Of a stretch of DNA of 64,000 nucleotides, positions 35,510 to 44,780 are shown one piece after another. Position numbers and translations under genes: made by a program. Source of the DNA: Roseateles sp. YR242 (GTDB lineage: Bacteria; Pseudomonadota; Gammaproteobacteria; Burkholderiales; Burkholderiaceae_C); NCBI RefSeq assembly GCF_900109745.1, contig NZ_FOAV01000004.1, positions 54,070 through 118,069 on the forward strand. Reading direction: 5' to 3'. Numbering within the stretch: the stretch's first letter is position 1; the number at the start of each line of letters is the position of its first letter. The notes beneath the pieces are model-generated. The model saw only the letters and a program-made list of their open reading frames with translations, was not told where the DNA came from and did no database searches.

Positions 35510-36403
35510 ATGAAGAAGGCATTGCTTGTCCTGGCCCTTGGCGCGGCCCTGGCCGGAGTGGCCCAGGCGGATACGCTGAAGAAGATCAAGGACACGGGCA
35601 GCGTCACGATGGGCGTGCGCGAATCCTCGGGCGCGTTGTCGTACACCCTGGGTGATGGCAAGTACGTGGGTTACCACGTCGAGATCTGCCAGCACGTGCT
35701 GGGCGACATTCAGAAGCAGCTGGGCCTGGCCAAGCTGGACATCAAGTACCTGCCGGTGACCTCGCAGAACCGCGTGCCCCTGGTGCAAAACGGCACCGTG
35801 GACATCGAGTGCGGCTCCACCACCAACAACGCCACCCGTGGCAAGGACGTGGCCTTTGCCGTCACGACCTACGTCGAGGAAGTGCGCATCGCGGTGAAGG
35901 CCAATTCCGGCATCACCTCGATCGCCCAGCTCAACGGCAAGACCGTGGCCACCACCACCGGCACCACCTCCGTGCAGCTGCTGCGCAAGCATGAGCGCGC
36001 CAACGGCGTGGACTTCAAGGAAGTGCTGGGCAAGGACCATGCGGACAGCTTCCTGCTGCTCGAATCCGGCCGCGCCGATGCCTTCGTGATGGACGGCCAG
36101 ATCCTGGCCGGCAACATCGCCAAGTCCAAGGCGCCGGCGGACTACAAGATCGTGGGCGAAACCCTGTCGGTCGAACCCATCGCCATCATGATCCGCAAGG
36201 ACGACCCGGCCTTCAAGAAGGCTGTGGACGACAGCATCAAGGCGATGATCAAGTCCGGCGAAATCCCCAAGCTCTACGACAAGTGGTTCACCCAGCCGAT
36301 CCCCCCGGCCAACGCCAAGCTGAACATGCCGGCTTCGGAAGCCACCAAGGCTGCCTGGGCGACGCCTAACGACAAGCCTGTCGAGGAATACGCCAAGAAG
36401 TAA
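35510..36403 (+). CDS. gltI: Glutamate/aspartate ABC transporter substrate-binding protein
   Basis: The 297-residue periplasmic binding protein of family 3 has a signal peptide (MKKALLVLALGAALAGVAQA, cleaved near residue 20). The mature protein starts DTLKKIKDTGSVTMGVRESSG and contains GYHVEICQHV and ECGSTTNN..R, the ligand-binding Ser/Thr/Arg region seen in GltI/DEBP. The ATG at 35510 fits the signal peptide and has AGGAG 7 nt upstream; the longer frame does not. It is the first gene of gltIJKL. A hairpin follows the stop codon. Confidence 0.93.
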   Translation: MKKALLVLALGAALAGVAQADTLKKIKDTGSVTMGVRESSGALSYTLGDGKYVGYHVEICQHVLGDIQKQLGLAKLDIKYLPVTSQNRVPLVQNGTVDIECGSTTNNATRGKDVAFAVTTYVEEVRIAVKANSGITSIAQLNGKTVATTTGTTSVQLLRKHERANGVDFKEVLGKDHADSFLLLESGRADAFVMDGQILAGNIAKSKAPADYKIVGETLSVEPIAIMIRKDDPAFKKAVDDSIKAMIKSGEIPKLYDKWFTQPIPPANAKLNMPASEATKAAWATPNDKPVEEYAKK

Positions 36404-36420
36404 AGTCCCACGCTTCGGCT

Positions 36421-36443
36421 CAAGGCGCCCTGCGGGGCGCCTT
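36421..36443 (+). terminator. Hairpin between gltI and gltJ
   Basis: CAAGGCGCCC (36421-36430) pairs with GGGCGCCTTG (36434-36443) around a 3-nt loop. There is no T-run. Hairpins after the binding-protein gene commonly allow its excess expression over the membrane genes. Confidence 0.65.
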
Positions 36444-36519
36444 GTCGCAGAAGCCGTTGTGGCGTGATGGGGCCGCGTTGAAGGCGGCCCCTTTTTGTAT
36501 GGATGGATGGGAGCAAGCC

Positions 36520-37257
36520 ATGCCGAGTTGGGATTGGCAGCTGTACTGCACTGACATCGTGACCGAGGAGGTCGCGCCGAGCTGCCTCGGCGCGAAGGGC
36601 TACGAGACCTACCTGGATGCCATGGTGCATTCCTGGGGCTGGACGATGACGATTTCGGTCCTGGGCCTGCTGGTGGCCCTGATCGCGGGGTCCTTGATCG
36701 GCATTCTGCGGACCGTACCGAACCGCAAGTTCGCGCTCATCGGCGAGGCCTGGACGGAGCTCTTCCGCAACATCCCGCTGATCGTGCAACTCTTCATCTG
36801 GTATCACGTGCTGCCGCAGCTGTTCACGCCGCTGCAAGCCGTGCCGCCGTCGGTGCTGATGGTGTGCGCCATCGGGTTGTTCACGTCGTCGCGGATCGCG
36901 GAGCAGGTCAAGGCCGGCATCCTGACCCTGCCCAAGGGCCAGCGGTACGCCGGCCAGGCCCTGGGCCTGACCCTGCCGCAGACCTATCGCCATGTGCTGC
37001 TGCCCATGGCCTTCCGCATCGTCATTCCGCCGCTCACCAGCGAGAGCATGAACATCGTCAAGAATTCCGCGGTGGCCTTTGCCGTGAGCATTCCTGACCT
37101 GACTCAGTTCGCGCTGCAATCGTCCGAGCAATCCAGCTTTGTGCAGATCTTCCTGCCGGTGACGCTGCTCTATTTCCTGTCGGCCTTCGTCATCAACCGC
37201 GTGGCCAAGCTGATCGAAGCGTACGTGCGGGTGCCCGGCATCCTGGGGGCCAAGTGA
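36520..37257 (+). CDS. gltJ: Glutamate/aspartate ABC transporter permease
   Basis: The 245-residue inner membrane permease of the HisMQ family has about five helices. The ABC-interaction EAA loop region is GLTLPQTYRHVLLPMAFRIVIPPLTSE. The N-terminus contains WDWQLYC, as in GltJ. The ATG at 36520 has GGGAG 8 nt upstream; the ATG at 36499 is an alternative. GltJ and GltK form the transmembrane heterodimer. The gltK start overlaps the region of its stop (TGACATG). Confidence 0.92.
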   Translation: MPSWDWQLYCTDIVTEEVAPSCLGAKGYETYLDAMVHSWGWTMTISVLGLLVALIAGSLIGILRTVPNRKFALIGEAWTELFRNIPLIVQLFIWYHVLPQLFTPLQAVPPSVLMVCAIGLFTSSRIAEQVKAGILTLPKGQRYAGQALGLTLPQTYRHVLLPMAFRIVIPPLTSESMNIVKNSAVAFAVSIPDLTQFALQSSEQSSFVQIFLPVTLLYFLSAFVINRVAKLIEAYVRVPGILGAK

Positions 37258-37258
37258 C

Positions 37259-37939
37259 ATGACCCATCTGGACTTTTCGTTCCTGACCTGGGATGTGTTG
37301 CGGGCCTTTGTCTCCAAGGGCCTGATCTTCTCCATCCAGCTGACCATCATGGCCATGCTGGGCGGCATCCTGCTGGGCACGCTGCTGGCGATGATGCGCC
37401 TGTCGGGCCGCAAGTGGCTGGAGGCGCCAGCCGCCATCTACGTGGACACCCTGCGGTCCATCCCGCTGGTGATGGTGATCCTGTGGGTCTACCTGCTCCT
37501 GCCGTTCGCGACGAACGCGCTGGGCTGGCGCAACTTCGAACCTGAAACCACGGCGCTGATCACCTTCACGCTGTTCGAGGCGACCTACTACTCCGAGATC
37601 ATGCGTGCCGGTATCCAGTCCGTGCCCAAGGGCCAGGTCTTCGCCGGTTATGCCCTGGGCATGAACTATCGCCAGACCATGAGCCTGGTGGTGCTGCCGC
37701 AGGCCTTCCGCAACATGCTGCCGGTGCTGCTCACGCAGACCATCGTGCTGTTCCAGGACACCTCGCTGGTTTATGCCATCGGCGCCTATGACCTGCTCAA
37801 GGGCTTCGAGGTCGCCGGCAAGAACTTCAACCGCCCGGTGGAAACCTATCTGGCTGTTGCGGTCGTCTATTTCGTCATCTGCTTCAGCCTGTCCATGCTG
37901 GTTCGCCGGCTGCAGAAGAAGATCGCCATCATTCGCTGA
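37259..37939 (+). CDS. gltK: Glutamate/aspartate ABC transporter permease
   Basis: The 226-residue HisMQ-type permease has the motif ALGMNYRQTMSLVVLPQAFRNMLPVLLTQ (EAA loop) and the conserved YVDTLRSIPLVMVILW segment near residue 60. It has five predicted helices and partners GltJ. It starts 1 nt after the gltJ stop, showing tight coupling, and is followed by gltL after 12 nt. Confidence 0.93.
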   Translation: MTHLDFSFLTWDVLRAFVSKGLIFSIQLTIMAMLGGILLGTLLAMMRLSGRKWLEAPAAIYVDTLRSIPLVMVILWVYLLLPFATNALGWRNFEPETTALITFTLFEATYYSEIMRAGIQSVPKGQVFAGYALGMNYRQTMSLVVLPQAFRNMLPVLLTQTIVLFQDTSLVYAIGAYDLLKGFEVAGKNFNRPVETYLAVAVVYFVICFSLSMLVRRLQKKIAIIR

Positions 37940-37951
37940 GGTCCTCTCGCC

Positions 37952-38686
<735 letters not shown>

Positions 38687-38710
38687 CCTGCGGACCCAAC
38701 GCTGCCCAGG

Positions 38711-38743
38711 GGCTCATGCCGTTTGGCGTGGGCCTTTTCTTTT
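38711..38743 (+). terminator. Rho-independent terminator of gltIJKL
   Basis: GGCTCATGCC (38711-38720) pairs with GGCGTGGGCC (38725-38734), a 10-bp stem with two G-U pairs and a GTTT loop. TTTTCTTTT follows. Confidence 0.9.
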
Positions 38744-38817
38744 CGAAAACACTCCGTTACGAACGCTCCTGAAAGAGGTCAGTGACGGGGGATGGGGCTC
38801 TCCGAAGAATGGAGGGC

Positions 38818-39252
38818 ATGAAGATCACAGCCTATCCCCATCCTTCCAGCCGGCTCCGGCATGGCCCGCCGAATGAAACGTCGGACTCCCTGGCTGGCTT
38901 TCGCGCCGAGGTTCGGCACCGCTTCGGCGTCATGGACCACGACATCACCGAACTGAAGACCGACCTTGCGCAATTGAAGACCGACGTCATGCAGCTGAAA
39001 TTCGACTTCGGTTTGATGGCGGGCCAGATCGAGGCCCTGGCCGACCGTTTCTCCGACCTGAAGTGGATGATGGCGCTGCTGGCGACGCTGATGGTCGGTG
39101 GCTTTGCCATTCTCGCGTGCTTGATGATCTGGATGTTGGGCGGGCCCCCGAAACTGGCCGCGCTGTTGGGGCTTTCTTCCTCGATGGTGCAGCTGGCGGG
39201 CGCCGCCATGATGCTGCTGCACCGCCCAAAAGCCTGCTGGTCCGACCTTTGA
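38818..39252 (+). CDS. Hypothetical coiled-coil membrane protein
   Basis: I recognise no named family. The 144-residue protein has a heptad-like coiled coil (about 45-80: [18 protein letters not shown]), immediately followed by a hydrophobic helix (about 83-106: [22 protein letters not shown]) and a second hydrophobic stretch (about 110-130). The layout resembles DUF1640-type tail-anchored proteins. The [12 protein letters not shown] repeat suggests a 7-residue duplication. The start is uncertain: ATG 38818 has GGAGG only 2 nt away, and ATG 38809 or GTG 38782 are alternatives. An antisense frame of similar length exists, but the coiled-coil plus membrane logic favours this strand. pyrC starts 41 bp downstream. 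Confidence 0.55.
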   Translation: MKITAYPHPSSRLRHGPPNETSDSLAGFRAEVRHRFGVMDHDITELKTDLAQLKTDVMQLKFDFGLMAGQIEALADRFSDLKWMMALLATLMVGGFAILACLMIWMLGGPPKLAALLGLSSSMVQLAGAAMMLLHRPKACWSDL

Positions 39253-39293
39253 TTCCAAGGCTTGCTCGGGCCGCGGTGAGACAATCCACTCCC

Positions 39294-40343
39294 ATGAGCG
39301 ACACCCTTTCCCTGATCCGCCCGGACGACTGGCACGTGCATCTGCGCGACGGCGCAGCCTTGCAGAGCGTCGTCCCCTACACCGCCCGCCAATTCGCCCG
39401 TGCGATCGCGATGCCCAACCTGAAGCCGCCGATCACCACGGCCGCGCAGGCCGTGGCCTACCGTGAACGCATCCTGGCCGCGGTGCCCGAAGGTGTGGAT
39501 TTCACACCGCTCATGACCCTCTATCTCACCGACCGCACCAGCCCCGACGATATCGCGGCGGCCAAGGCGGCCGGCGTCGTGGCACTCAAGCTCTATCCGG
39601 CGGGCGCCACCACCAACAGCGATGCCGGTGTCACCGACATCCGCAAGACCTACGCCACGCTGGAGGCCATGCAGAAGGCGGGCCTGCTGCTGCTGGTGCA
39701 TGGCGAGGTGACAGACCCCGACGTGGATGTCTTCGACCGCGAAGCCTTCTTTGTGGACCGCGTCATGCGTCCGCTGCGCAAGGATTTCCCGGCGCTCAAG
39801 GTGGTCTTCGAGCACATCACCACCAAGGAAGCCGCCCAATACGTGACGGACGCCGACAGCTTCACCGGGGCCACCGTCACCCCCCAGCATCTGCTCTACA
39901 ACCGCAACGCCATCTTCATGGGGGGGCTGCGTCCGCATTACTACTGCCTGCCCGTGCTGAAGCGGGAAGAGCATCGTCTGGCGTTGATCAAGGCGGCCAC
40001 CTCCGGCAGCCCGAAGTTCTTCCTGGGCACGGACAGCGCCCCTCATGCCTCGGTCATGAAGGAGAACTCGGTCTGTGGCGCCGGCTGCTTCACGGCGCTG
40101 TCTGCCGTGGAACTGTATGCCGAGGCCTTCGAGGCCGCTGGCGCACTGGACAAGCTGGAAGCCTTTGCCAGCTTCCATGGGGCGGACTTCTACGGCCTGC
40201 CGCGCAACACCACCCGTGTGACACTGCGCAAGACCGACTGGACGCTCCCCGAGGCCGTGCCGTTTGGCGAGGCTGCCCAGCTCAAGCCGCTGCGTGGCGG
40301 TGAGGTGATGCACTGGCGGCTCGACGAAGCAGCCTCTGCATAA
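39294..40343 (+). CDS. pyrC: Dihydroorotase (class II, PyrC)
   Basis: The 349-residue zinc amidohydrolase converts carbamoyl-aspartate to dihydroorotate in pyrimidine synthesis. Metal-binding residues are visible: [10 protein letters not shown] (HxH), the carboxylated Lys in ALKLYPAG, His in LVHGEV, His in VFEHIT, and Asp in FLGTDSAPH. The length is normal for the E. coli-type enzyme. The ATG at 39294 begins [14 protein letters not shown]; the frame runs open upstream but without similarity. There is no neighbouring pyrimidine gene. Confidence 0.95.
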   Translation: MSDTLSLIRPDDWHVHLRDGAALQSVVPYTARQFARAIAMPNLKPPITTAAQAVAYRERILAAVPEGVDFTPLMTLYLTDRTSPDDIAAAKAAGVVALKLYPAGATTNSDAGVTDIRKTYATLEAMQKAGLLLLVHGEVTDPDVDVFDREAFFVDRVMRPLRKDFPALKVVFEHITTKEAAQYVTDADSFTGATVTPQHLLYNRNAIFMGGLRPHYYCLPVLKREEHRLALIKAATSGSPKFFLGTDSAPHASVMKENSVCGAGCFTALSAVELYAEAFEAAGALDKLEAFASFHGADFYGLPRNTTRVTLRKTDWTLPEAVPFGEAAQLKPLRGGEVMHWRLDEAASA

Positions 40344-40458
40344 CGCCCGGGCCGAGCTTCCCCCACTGGAAACCGGCTAGCATGCCAGCGTCCTGGCGCC
40401 TGAATCCGGCACCGAACCTGACGCTTGACCTGGCGCACTCGCGTCAAGTGCCGGGGTC

Positions 40459-41931
40459 GTGCAAGCGCCCATCTCGCGAGGTCTCTCGAAGGAGCTTTGT
40501 CGCTTGTCTGTCCATCCATTTGTGTTTGGTCTCCGGTTGCTTGGTCGCCTGAGCAGCGGGTTGTTGTCCGCCGCGCTGCTTCTGACCGCGGGCGGGGTGG
40601 CGGCGCAGCGCGCGCCGACCCCGGCACCAGTCCCTGCACCGCCGCTCACCGCCGCGCCTGCGGCGGCCGCCAGCCATCCCGCTCAGGCCCATCCGGCGCA
40701 AGTCTCCGTCAGCGCCCGCCGCCTGTATGAGCGCACCCGTTCCCAACTGCTGCAGGTCAGGACCCTGGTGAACGGCAGCCAGGCGTCGGTGGGCTCCGGG
40801 TTTGTGGTGAGTGCCGAGGGCCACGTCATCACGAACTACCATGTGGTGAGCCAGCATGCACTGGAGCCGGAGCGCTACCGCTTGCAGTTCTCCACGCCGG
40901 ACGGCGAGAGCGGGGAGCTGGAGTTGCTGGATGTGGATGTGCGCCGTGACCTCGCGCTGCTGCGCCTGGTGGGCACCTCCGACCTCATCCGCCGCATGAC
41001 CGCAGCGCCGCTGGTCTTCCGCCCGGTGGACCAGCCGCTGGCCAAAGGGGAGCGTATCTACTCGATGGGCAACCCGCATGACGTGGCGTTTGCCGTGGTC
41101 GAGGGCACCTACAACGGCCTGGTCGAACGCAGTTTCGATCCGCTCATCTACTACTCAGGTTCCATCAATCCCGGCATGAGTGGCGGGCCGGTACTGGACG
41201 AGGAAGGTGAGGTGGTGGGCGTGAACGTCTCCACCATGTTCTTCTCGCAGCAGATGAGCTTCCTGGTGCCCGGCGGCCATGCCGCGGGGCTGCTTGCGCG
41301 CAGCCGAAGCGCCGCGCCGCTCAAGGGGCCGGCCTGGCCGCGCCTGCGTGAGCAGGTGATGGCTTTCCAGGACGAACTGGTGCGCAACTTCCTGAGCCAG
41401 CCCTGGCGCAGCCTGAATCACCCGCGTTACCGCCTGCCCATTCCTCAGGAGCAATACATGCGCTGCTGGGGCAGTGCCACACCGGCCGATGCGCAGGGCC
41501 TGCAGATGCAGCGCACCCAGTGCCGCATGGAGCAGGCGCTCTTTGTCAGCGAGGAGTTGCAGACCGGCTACCTGAGCGTGCAGGAGGAAGCCTATGACGG
41601 CAGCAAATTGGGCGCGCTGCGCTTTTCTCGCCAGTTCTCTGCCAGCTTCCGCAATGAACGCCTGGGCGGCGCGGACCGCGACCGCACCGCGCCCTATTGC
41701 ACCGAAGACTTCGTCCAGCAAAAGGACGGGCCGCCGCTGCGCGCCGTGGCCTGCATGCGGGCCTATCGCAAGCTCGAAGGCCTGTATGACGTCTCGGTGC
41801 TGGTCACCAATGTCGATGCGGCCACCGAAGGGGCCCTGGGCCGATTTGATGCCCGCGGCGTCAGCTTTGCCAATGCCACCCGGCTGACGCGCCACTATCT
41901 GCAAGGATTCGCATGGACCACGCCGCGGTAA
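40459..41931 (+). CDS. Periplasmic trypsin-like serine protease with unassigned C-terminal domain
   Basis: The 490-residue protein starts at GTG 40459. A signal peptide or membrane anchor is followed by an Ala/Pro-rich linker (about 50-80). The protease domain (about 85-280) is of the HtrA/S1C type, with a complete triad: H128 in TNYHVVS, D164 in RRDLALLRL and S241 in GMSGGPVLD. There is no PDZ domain after it. Instead a domain of about 200 residues with five cysteines (including RCWGS, TQCRMEQA, YCTEDF, ACMRAY) follows, with no named family that I recognise. The downstream FHA-domain gene overlaps it by 19 nt, so the two are co-expressed. Confidence 0.8.
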   Translation: MQAPISRGLSKELCRLSVHPFVFGLRLLGRLSSGLLSAALLLTAGGVAAQRAPTPAPVPAPPLTAAPAAAASHPAQAHPAQVSVSARRLYERTRSQLLQVRTLVNGSQASVGSGFVVSAEGHVITNYHVVSQHALEPERYRLQFSTPDGESGELELLDVDVRRDLALLRLVGTSDLIRRMTAAPLVFRPVDQPLAKGERIYSMGNPHDVAFAVVEGTYNGLVERSFDPLIYYSGSINPGMSGGPVLDEEGEVVGVNVSTMFFSQQMSFLVPGGHAAGLLARSRSAAPLKGPAWPRLREQVMAFQDELVRNFLSQPWRSLNHPRYRLPIPQEQYMRCWGSATPADAQGLQMQRTQCRMEQALFVSEELQTGYLSVQEEAYDGSKLGALRFSRQFSASFRNERLGGADRDRTAPYCTEDFVQQKDGPPLRAVACMRAYRKLEGLYDVSVLVTNVDAATEGALGRFDARGVSFANATRLTRHYLQGFAWTTPR

Positions 41932-42908
41932 TCGAGATCCTGGGCCGCGATGGTCACTGCCGGGAAACGCACAAGGTCCGCCACTGGCCCCTGACGATCG
42001 GCCGTGCGCCGTCGGCAGATCTGGTGCTGTCTGACCCGCACCTGGCCGGCACGCATGCACTCCTGCACTGGACGGAGGAGGGCGCCCGGCTCGAATTGCT
42101 GGACAGCGCCAATGGCGGCTGGCTGGACGGCCGGCACCTGGCGGCTGGCGCCTCCGCCTTGTGGGCGGCAGCATCCAGCGTGCAACTGGGCACCACCCAT
42201 CTGCGCCTGCGCACCGCGCTGGATCCGTTGGCGCCGGAACAGCCGCTGGCCCGGGCCGACCAGCCCGTGCGCAGCGATGCACGTCCGGCCTGGGCCTTGC
42301 CGGTGGTGCTGGTGCTGTGGTTGTTCCTGCTGTGGCTGACCAACTGGTCGGCGACGGATGGCAGTACGGCCTGGGTGGATGCCGTGAGTGGTGTCCTGGT
42401 GCCGCTGGGGCTGGCGCTCATGTGGGCAGCCGTGTGGGCCCTGATCACCCAGCTGTTCCGCCATTGGTTTGCCTTTGGTGCCCACCTGTGGCGCGCCCTG
42501 GTGGTGAGCCTGGTCATGCAGGTGGCGGATGTGGCGCTGCCGGTGGTGGCCTATGCCTTCTCCTGGTCCCGCCTGATGGCCCTGGAAAGCCTCACCTTGT
42601 CGATTGGCGGGGCGGTGCTGCTGTGGTGGCATGCCTCGGTGGTGTGGCCCCGGGCGCGTCGCCGGCTGCTGGTGGGGGTGGCGGCGCTGGCGCTGGTCGG
42701 CCTGGCCCTGACCGTGGGGCGGCGCACCGAACAGCAGTATTGGCTGGGCCCCAGCTACCTGAGCGCGTTGCCACCGCCCACCGTGCGGCTGGCGCAGCCC
42801 AAGCCCGTGGACAGCTTTGTGGAATCCCTGGAGCGCCTGGAGGCACCGCTGCAGCAGCAGGCCCGCAAGCGCAATGACCAGGAGCAGCTCTCCGGGGATG
42901 ATGAATAA
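41913..42908 (+). CDS. FHA-domain membrane protein
   Basis: The 331-residue protein starts with a cytoplasmic forkhead-associated domain (about 5-100); the phosphopeptide-binding core is LTIGRAPSADLVLSDPHLAGTHALL, with the conserved GR, S and H. Five or six hydrophobic helices follow (about 125-280). The tail (about 285-331) is soluble, probably periplasmic or cytoplasmic, and Gln/Glu-rich. It overlaps the protease gene by 19 nt. FHA domains read threonine phosphorylation, but no Ser/Thr kinase gene lies in the window. The 3' end almost touches the convergent rnpB (6 bp). Confidence 0.82.
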   Translation: MDHAAVIEILGRDGHCRETHKVRHWPLTIGRAPSADLVLSDPHLAGTHALLHWTEEGARLELLDSANGGWLDGRHLAAGASALWAAASSVQLGTTHLRLRTALDPLAPEQPLARADQPVRSDARPAWALPVVLVLWLFLLWLTNWSATDGSTAWVDAVSGVLVPLGLALMWAAVWALITQLFRHWFAFGAHLWRALVVSLVMQVADVALPVVAYAFSWSRLMALESLTLSIGGAVLLWWHASVVWPRARRRLLVGVAALALVGLALTVGRRTEQQYWLGPSYLSALPPPTVRLAQPKPVDSFVESLERLEAPLQQQARKRNDQEQLSGDDE

Positions 42909-42913
42909 AGAGT

Positions 42914-43248
42914 GAAGCAAGCCGATAGGCCGGATTCTGTGCACGGGCGGGTCCTTGCGGACCTGCCCATGTGACCGCCATTCCTCTGGGCCGGGCATCA
43001 CTGCCACGGCTCGGTGCCACCTACCCGCCAGCTCTGCGAGCCGCATCAACGCTGGCCTACTTGGTGTTGCTGCGCGTAGAGATTGCCCGTTTCACCCGGA
43101 CGGGGCAGGCCCCGTCCGACTCGTCTCTGTTGCTCTGATCCTCGGCTTTCGCCGGGCAGCCGTTAACTGCTACGCCGCTCTATGCAGTCCGGACCTTCCT
43201 CCAGTGCAGTGTTTCCACTTTTGCACCAGCGGCGGTCTGGCTTGCTTC
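42914..43248 (-). ncRNA. rnpB: RNase P RNA (class A)
   Basis: On the minus strand the RNA starts GAAGCAAGCC and ends GGCTTGCTTC, which pair to form helix P1. Near the 5' end GAGGAAGGTCCGGAC corresponds to the universal P4/CR-I sequence (usually GAGGAAAGTCCGGGC). Near the 3' end ACAGAATCCGGCCTATCG is the conserved CR-V/P4 strand. The length of about 335 nt fits betaproteobacterial class A RNAs. It processes tRNA 5' leaders with RnpA. The apparent small open frames here are artefacts of the RNA gene. Confidence 0.95.
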
Positions 43249-43256
43249 ACGGGCGT

Positions 43257-43262
43257 ATTGTA
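43257..43262 (-). promoter_or_regulatory. -10 element of rnpB
   Basis: TACAAT on the minus strand lies 8 nt before the first nucleotide of the mature RNA, so the transcript can start exactly at helix P1. The -35 element (TTCGTG with a 16-nt spacer) is weak. Confidence 0.65.
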
Positions 43263-43299
43263 GCCGGCCGGGCGGGAACACGAATTGCTGGGGGAGGGC

Positions 43300-43767
43300 A
43301 TGCAGATCCAAGCCCTCGACCCCCAAAGCCAGGCGGCCTTGTCCCTGCTGGCGCAGTCGGACGCCTACATGTCGACCCTCTATCCGCCGGAGAGTCCTCA
43401 TCTGGAAAGTCCCCAGGCGCTGGCCCAGCCCCAGGTGCTCTTCCTGGGCGTGTGGCTGGCCGAGTGGCTGGCCGGCTGTGGCGCGGTCAAGGTGGTGAAG
43501 GACGATGCGGACGAGCCCTATGGCGAAATCCAGCGCATGTTTGTCCACCCGCAGTTCCGTGGGCGGGGGCTGTCCAAGGTGCTCATGGAACAGCTGGAGG
43601 CCCATCTGCGTGCCAAGGGCATCCCACTGGTGCGACTGGAGACGGGGGTGCACCAGGCTGAAGCGTTGGCGTTGTATGAAGGTCTGGGCTATGACCGCCG
43701 TGAGCCGTTCGGGCCTTACGCGTCAGATCCGCTGCTCGTCTTCATGGAAAAGCGTTTGAACAACTGA
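43300..43767 (+). CDS. GNAT-family N-acetyltransferase
   Basis: The 155-residue acetyltransferase has acetyl-CoA-binding motif A as [21 protein letters not shown] (about 85-105; Q/RxxGxG/A form RGRGLS), followed by [22 protein letters not shown], the C-terminal motif B. The N-terminus (about 10-60) is variable. The substrate is unknown; the family includes amino acid and small-molecule acetyltransferases. The ATG at 43300 has GGGGAG just upstream; the TTG at 43285 is less likely. It is transcribed away from rnpB. Confidence 0.87.
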   Translation: MQIQALDPQSQAALSLLAQSDAYMSTLYPPESPHLESPQALAQPQVLFLGVWLAEWLAGCGAVKVVKDDADEPYGEIQRMFVHPQFRGRGLSKVLMEQLEAHLRAKGIPLVRLETGVHQAEALALYEGLGYDRREPFGPYASDPLLVFMEKRLNN

Positions 43768-43819
43768 CAGGTCCGACCCGGCGTTTTCCTCTAGCATGGG
43801 GCCTCTTAGAGGAAGCACC

Positions 43820-44740
43820 ATGAAAGCAGACAACGTCCTGGCCACCATCGGCCGCACGCCGCATATCCGTATCCAGCGACTCTTTGCCGGTCGGCCTTCA
43901 GAGGTCTGGATCAAGTCCGAGCGCAGCAACCCGGGCGGCTCCATCAAGGACCGCATTGCGTTGGCGATGGTGGAGGATGCCGAGTCGCGTGGCCTGCTCA
44001 AGGCGGGCGGCACGATCATCGAGCCCACGTCCGGCAACACCGGCGTGGGCCTGGCCATGGTGGCGGCGGTGAAGGGCTACAAGCTGGTTCTTGTCATGCC
44101 GGACAGCATGTCGGTCGAGCGTCGCCGTCTGATGCTGGCTTACGGTGCCAGCTTCGACCTCACCCCGCGCGAAAAAGGCATGAAGGGCGCCATTGCCCGT
44201 GCCGAAGAACTGGCGGCCCAGACCCCAGGCGCCTGGATTCCGCAGCAATTCGAAAACGGTGCCAATGTGGATGTGCATGTGCGCACCACTGCGCAGGAAA
44301 TCCTCGCCGATTTTCCTGACGGTCTGGACGTGCTGATCACGGGCGTCGGCACCGGGGGGCACATCACGGGGTGTGCGCGTGTGCTCAAGCAGGCCTGGCC
44401 CAAGCTCAAGGTGTTTGCTGTCGAACCCAGTGCGTCGCCGGTCATCAGCGGCGGTGCGCCCAGCCCTCACCCTATCCAGGGCATTGGTGCTGGCTTCATC
44501 CCCAAGAATCTGGACACCGAGCTGCTGGACGGCGTCATCCAGGTCGAAGCCGAAGAATCACGTGAATTCGCTCGTCGCAGCGCCCGCGAAGAAGGGTTGC
44601 TGGTCGGCATCTCCAGCGGTGCCACGCTGGCGGCGATCGCCAAGAAGCTGCCGGAACTGGGGGACAACGTCCGCATCCTGGGCTTCAACTACGACACCGG
44701 GGAGCGTTATCTCTCGGTGGAAGGCTTCCTGCCCGCCTGA
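43820..44740 (+). CDS. cysK: Cysteine synthase A
   Basis: This 306-residue PLP-dependent O-acetylserine sulfhydrylase makes cysteine from O-acetylserine and sulfide. The PLP lysine is in NPGGSIKDR, the substrate loop is [10 protein letters not shown], the phosphate-binding loop is [10 protein letters not shown], and [10 protein letters not shown] closes the active site. The form [15 protein letters not shown] identifies CysK rather than CysM. The ATG at 43820 has GAGGA 6 nt upstream. The gene is convergent with the oxidoreductase, with a symmetric hairpin between them. Confidence 0.94.
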   Translation: MKADNVLATIGRTPHIRIQRLFAGRPSEVWIKSERSNPGGSIKDRIALAMVEDAESRGLLKAGGTIIEPTSGNTGVGLAMVAAVKGYKLVLVMPDSMSVERRRLMLAYGASFDLTPREKGMKGAIARAEELAAQTPGAWIPQQFENGANVDVHVRTTAQEILADFPDGLDVLITGVGTGGHITGCARVLKQAWPKLKVFAVEPSASPVISGGAPSPHPIQGIGAGFIPKNLDTELLDGVIQVEAEESREFARRSAREEGLLVGISSGATLAAIAKKLPELGDNVRILGFNYDTGERYLSVEGFLPA

Positions 44741-44744
44741 GCTT

Positions 44745-44774
44745 GGGCGTCATGCCGCTGGCGCGCATGACGCC
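44745..44774. terminator. Symmetric hairpin between convergent cysK and oxidoreductase genes
   Basis: GGCGTCATGC (44746-44755) pairs with GCATGACGCC (44764-44773) across an 8-nt loop. No T-run is present on either side. It could end both transcripts. Confidence 0.6.
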
Positions 44775-44780
44775 GCCCAC

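Noticed and set aside
42955..43263. A 102-codon open frame across rnpB
   Set aside because: The region is a structured RNA gene with matching ends and conserved cores; the frame is incidental.
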